Assembly: GCF_002944315.1 (NCBI RefSeq)
Contig: NZ_CP024314.1
Coordinates: 1,736,001 to 1,800,000 of the forward strand
Direction: 5' to 3'
Origin: Rhizobium sp. NXC24
GTDB lineage: Bacteria > Pseudomonadota > Alphaproteobacteria > Rhizobiales > Rhizobiaceae
Length of the DNA stretch: 64,000 nt
A model generated the notes under the pieces. That model was not told the origin of the DNA. It searched no databases and was given only the letters and a program-made list of their open reading frames with translations. Below are positions 61,851-64,000 of the stretch, one piece after another (the stretch's first letter is position 1; the number at the start of each line of letters is the position of its first letter). The position numbers were made by a program, and so were the translations under genes.

Positions 61851-62010
61851 TAATCATTGACCCTCCTGCCCTGCATGTCAAGCGCGCTGTTGAAATCTCT
61901 TTCTGCATATTGCTTCACGGCCTATAAATGTTAGATTTGTGACAGCGATTCATTGAGGGAAGTACCTTCGATCGGAAAGCAAAAGGCGATAGAAACGGTT
62001 CGAAAAATTC

Positions 62011-63018
62011 ATGGCCACAATTCGTGATGTCGCCAAACTCGCTGACGTATCCGTCTCGACGGTGTCGCTGGCGCTCAGCAATCCGGCGCGGGTCAGCCAG
62101 AAAACGCTGGAAAAAATTCGCCAGGCGATTGCCGCGGTCGGCTTCGTTGCCGACCCGCTTGCCCAAAGCCTTGCGCGCGGACGCAGCCGCATGATCGGTT
62201 TCGTCGTCGGCAATGTCGGCAACCCGTTTTTCGGGGATATCCGGCGCGAGCTGGAAAACTATGCGCTCGACCACGAGCATTTCGTCGTCGTCACCGATTC
62301 CTCCGGCAAGACGGATCGCGAGAGGGCGATGGTCGAGCACCTGATCGGCCTTAAGACTGCCGGCCTGGCGCTTGCGCCGTCCGGTTATGACCAGAACTAT
62401 ATCGATTTCATCGCAGGCCTGAACGTGCCGATCGTCTGCTTCGACCAGAAGGTTGCCGGGATCGAGCGCGATTTCGTCGGGTCCGACAATTACCTCGCCG
62501 GCGCAATGCTGACCGAGCATCTTCTTCAACTCGGCCACAAGCGCATCGCCTTCATCACCGGCCCAAGCCATATGCACACGGCGACGGAGCGTTATCGCGG
62601 CTTTGCCGAGACCATGGCCAATGCCGGCGTTGAGGTGAACCCGAATTTCGTCGTCGACGGGCAGTTCACGCGCACCGCCGGCTACGAAGCGGCCATGCGC
62701 CTGCTGATCCAGCCCGAGCGGCCCACCGCAATCCTCGGCGCCAACAACACCGTGGCGCTTTCGGCATTACAGGCCATGCAGGAGCTGGGGTTCCGCTGTC
62801 CGGAAGACATTTCGCTCGCGATGATCGACAATGTGCAATGGAGCTCGGTCATCACGCCGCGCATTACCATGGTGGTTCAGGACACACTGGCGCTCGGCGG
62901 CATCATCGCCCGCCGCCTCATGCACCGCATCACCAACCCGGAAGGCGCCGTCGAGCCGGCCCGGGATTTTGTGCTGACGCCGAAATTCGTTCCGGGCAAT
63001 TCCTGCCGAAGAATTTAG
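62011..63018 (+). CDS. LacI-family transcriptional regulator
   Basis: The 335-residue repressor has the N-terminal helix-turn-helix T-I-R-D-V-A-K-L-A-D-V-S-V-S-T-V-S-L-A and a periplasmic-binding-like sensor domain from residue 60. The recognition helix V-S-V-S-T-V-S is standard. It is divergent from the fucoside operon and most likely represses it until fucose or a fucoside binds. A weak second operator covers its translation start region, and no good Shine-Dalgarno is present there. Confidence 0.93.
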   Translation: MATIRDVAKLADVSVSTVSLALSNPARVSQKTLEKIRQAIAAVGFVADPLAQSLARGRSRMIGFVVGNVGNPFFGDIRRELENYALDHEHFVVVTDSSGKTDRERAMVEHLIGLKTAGLALAPSGYDQNYIDFIAGLNVPIVCFDQKVAGIERDFVGSDNYLAGAMLTEHLLQLGHKRIAFITGPSHMHTATERYRGFAETMANAGVEVNPNFVVDGQFTRTAGYEAAMRLLIQPERPTAILGANNTVALSALQAMQELGFRCPEDISLAMIDNVQWSSVITPRITMVVQDTLALGGIIARRLMHRITNPEGAVEPARDFVLTPKFVPGNSCRRI

Positions 63019-63159
63019 GGCATCGCACATCGAAGCGCGGCGATCTCATATCAAGGGCGCAGCAAAACCGCTCATGCGGCAGGGCTGCTCATGCGCGCAG
63101 CCCTCCATCTCCATCGCCGGTTCTGCCTCTTCCTACGTCCTGCGCGATTGCCTCGCCGT

Positions 63160-64000
63160 TCAGTGCTCCAGGAAGACGTAGTTCATCCAACTGCTCATGC
63201 GCAGAAGGACCTTTCGGAGGACGGCGACGTGATGCCAGTGCTCGGTATAGACCGCGACCTCCGCAACGACGCCTCCCGGCAATTGGTATTTGTCCGTATT
63301 TTCGAGCAGTTCGATACGCGCCAGCGTCTGTCCCGGTGCGGTACGCTCCGGCGACTGCGGATCGATTAGCGCTCCGCTAGGCTGAAGCTGTCCCTGGGCC
63401 ATGACGTCGATGACTTCTTCGACGCGTGCCTTGAAAATTTTGCCAGGAACCGCCTTGAAAGCGACTTCGGCGTCGTCGCCGACACTCACGCGCTGTAGCG
63501 AATTCTGGATGAACGCTGCGGCGAGCATTCGGTCCTCACTGTTGATGAACACCATCACCGGACGCAATGGCAACGGGTTGGCCATCATGCCGGGGCGAAG
63601 GAAGACCTGGGTCACATAGCCATCGCTCGGCGCACGCACCGTCGTCTGGTCAAGCTCGTATTCCGCATTGCCCAGTTCCGCCGTCAACCGGGCGACGGTT
63701 GGGTTCGTACCGTTGATCTCGGATTCATAGGCGAGTTTTGCCTGGACAGCCTGGGCACGTGCCGTATCTGCGGCGGCTTCGGCGGTCAGATAGATACCAC
63801 GCCGGTTTTCGACCTCCAGTTCGGAATAGATCGCGCCCTTGCCGCTGGACTTTGCATTCTCGTTTGCCTGCTGGAATTTTGTGAACGCCTGCAGGGAGCG
63901 GTCGCGCGATGCCTCAGCGCCGGTAACCCCAGCGTTGGCCGCATCAAGGGCAGCCTTCAACTGGAGGACCGTCTGCTTCGCCTCGGCAAGCGCTGCTTTC
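63160..64000 (-). CDS. HlyD-type membrane fusion protein (5' end beyond window)
   Basis: The gene runs off the right edge; about 280 C-terminal residues are visible. There is a coiled-coil hairpin (A-A-L-A-E-A-K-Q-T-V-L-Q-L-K-A-A-L), then the lipoyl/beta-barrel part with V-R-A-P-S-D-G-Y-V-T-Q-V-F-L-R-P-G and a short tail W-M-N-Y-V-F-L-E-H. It links an inner-membrane pump to the outer membrane in efflux or type I secretion. The partner gene should lie to the right of the window. Confidence 0.85.
   Translation of the reverse strand, partial: KAALAEAKQTVLQLKAALDAANAGVTGAEASRDRSLQAFTKFQQANENAKSSGKGAIYSELEVENRRGIYLTAEAAADTARAQAVQAKLAYESEINGTNPTVARLTAELGNAEYELDQTTVRAPSDGYVTQVFLRPGMMANPLPLRPVMVFINSEDRMLAAAFIQNSLQRVSVGDDAEVAFKAVPGKIFKARVEEVIDVMAQGQLQPSGALIDPQSPERTAPGQTLARIELLENTDKYQLPGGVVAEVAVYTEHWHHVAVLRKVLLRMSSWMNYVFLEH

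Overview
The window looks like a chromosome or chromid segment of a Rhizobiaceae-type alphaproteobacterium (Rhizobium/Agrobacterium group). This rests on coding style and gene content: an IalB-family protein, a RopA/Omp2-like porin, DUF1127 and DUF6665 small proteins, an AapJQMP-type amino-acid ABC transporter and several sugar or amino-acid ABC systems with their own LacI, Lrp and LysR regulators. There are no rRNA or tRNA genes and no recognisable transposases.

Region 1 (1-13652, minus strand) is a two-partner secretion locus, transcribed in the order IalB-like protein, FhaC/CdiB-type outer-membrane transporter, small lipoprotein-like protein, then a giant FhaB/CdiA-type exoprotein. The exoprotein ends in a Hint (intein-like) domain and a C-terminal domain with a colicin E3-like D-x-x-H-G-x-x-E signature. 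A small ORF right after it, cut by the window edge, is the candidate immunity gene. A one-base shift in a run of five G (10203-10207) separates the signal peptide and first TPS segment from the other 3371 residues.

Region 2 (13653-20890) is mixed. It holds small conserved proteins, a decayed sugar-ABC/ROK locus (15414-16736), a YghU-like glutathione oxidoreductase, a porin and a DUF1236-type protein.

Region 3 (20405-25060) is an Lrp-type regulator divergent from a polar amino-acid ABC transporter followed by a homocysteine S-methyltransferase. The arrangement suggests uptake and use of a methyl donor such as S-methylmethionine. Next comes a remarkable 872-residue protein built from octapeptides arranged in five 408-bp super-repeats (25686-28304), a possible small RNA, and a secreted protein of unknown function.

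Region 4 (29788-47721) is catabolic. It contains ureidoglycine aminohydrolase, succinate-semialdehyde dehydrogenase, a LysR regulator, then a run of plus-strand genes: two paralogous FAD amine oxidases, a zinc alcohol dehydrogenase, a cupin, an MFS transporter, a VOC protein and an esterase that has lost its catalytic core. A second LysR gene faces a PatB/MalY-type PLP enzyme and an AapJQMP-like transporter, and an AhpD-like protein follows. I do not recognise this as a described pathway.

Region 5 (47939-53329) is a complete copper-resistance cassette: multicopper oxidase, DUF305 protein and CopZ on one strand; copper P-type ATPase and CueR on the other. Two near-identical CueR-type promoters lie between them. 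An aldo/keto reductase and a divergent AraC regulator follow; a 14-bp direct repeat with 21-bp spacing lies between them.

Region 6 (55420-63018) is an alpha-L-fucoside utilisation operon: GH29 fucosidase, an unexpected nucleotidyltransferase, substrate-binding protein, two permeases and an ATPase. A LacI regulator is divergent from it, and an 18-bp perfect palindrome lies in the shared control region. The window ends inside a gene for an HlyD-type membrane-fusion protein.
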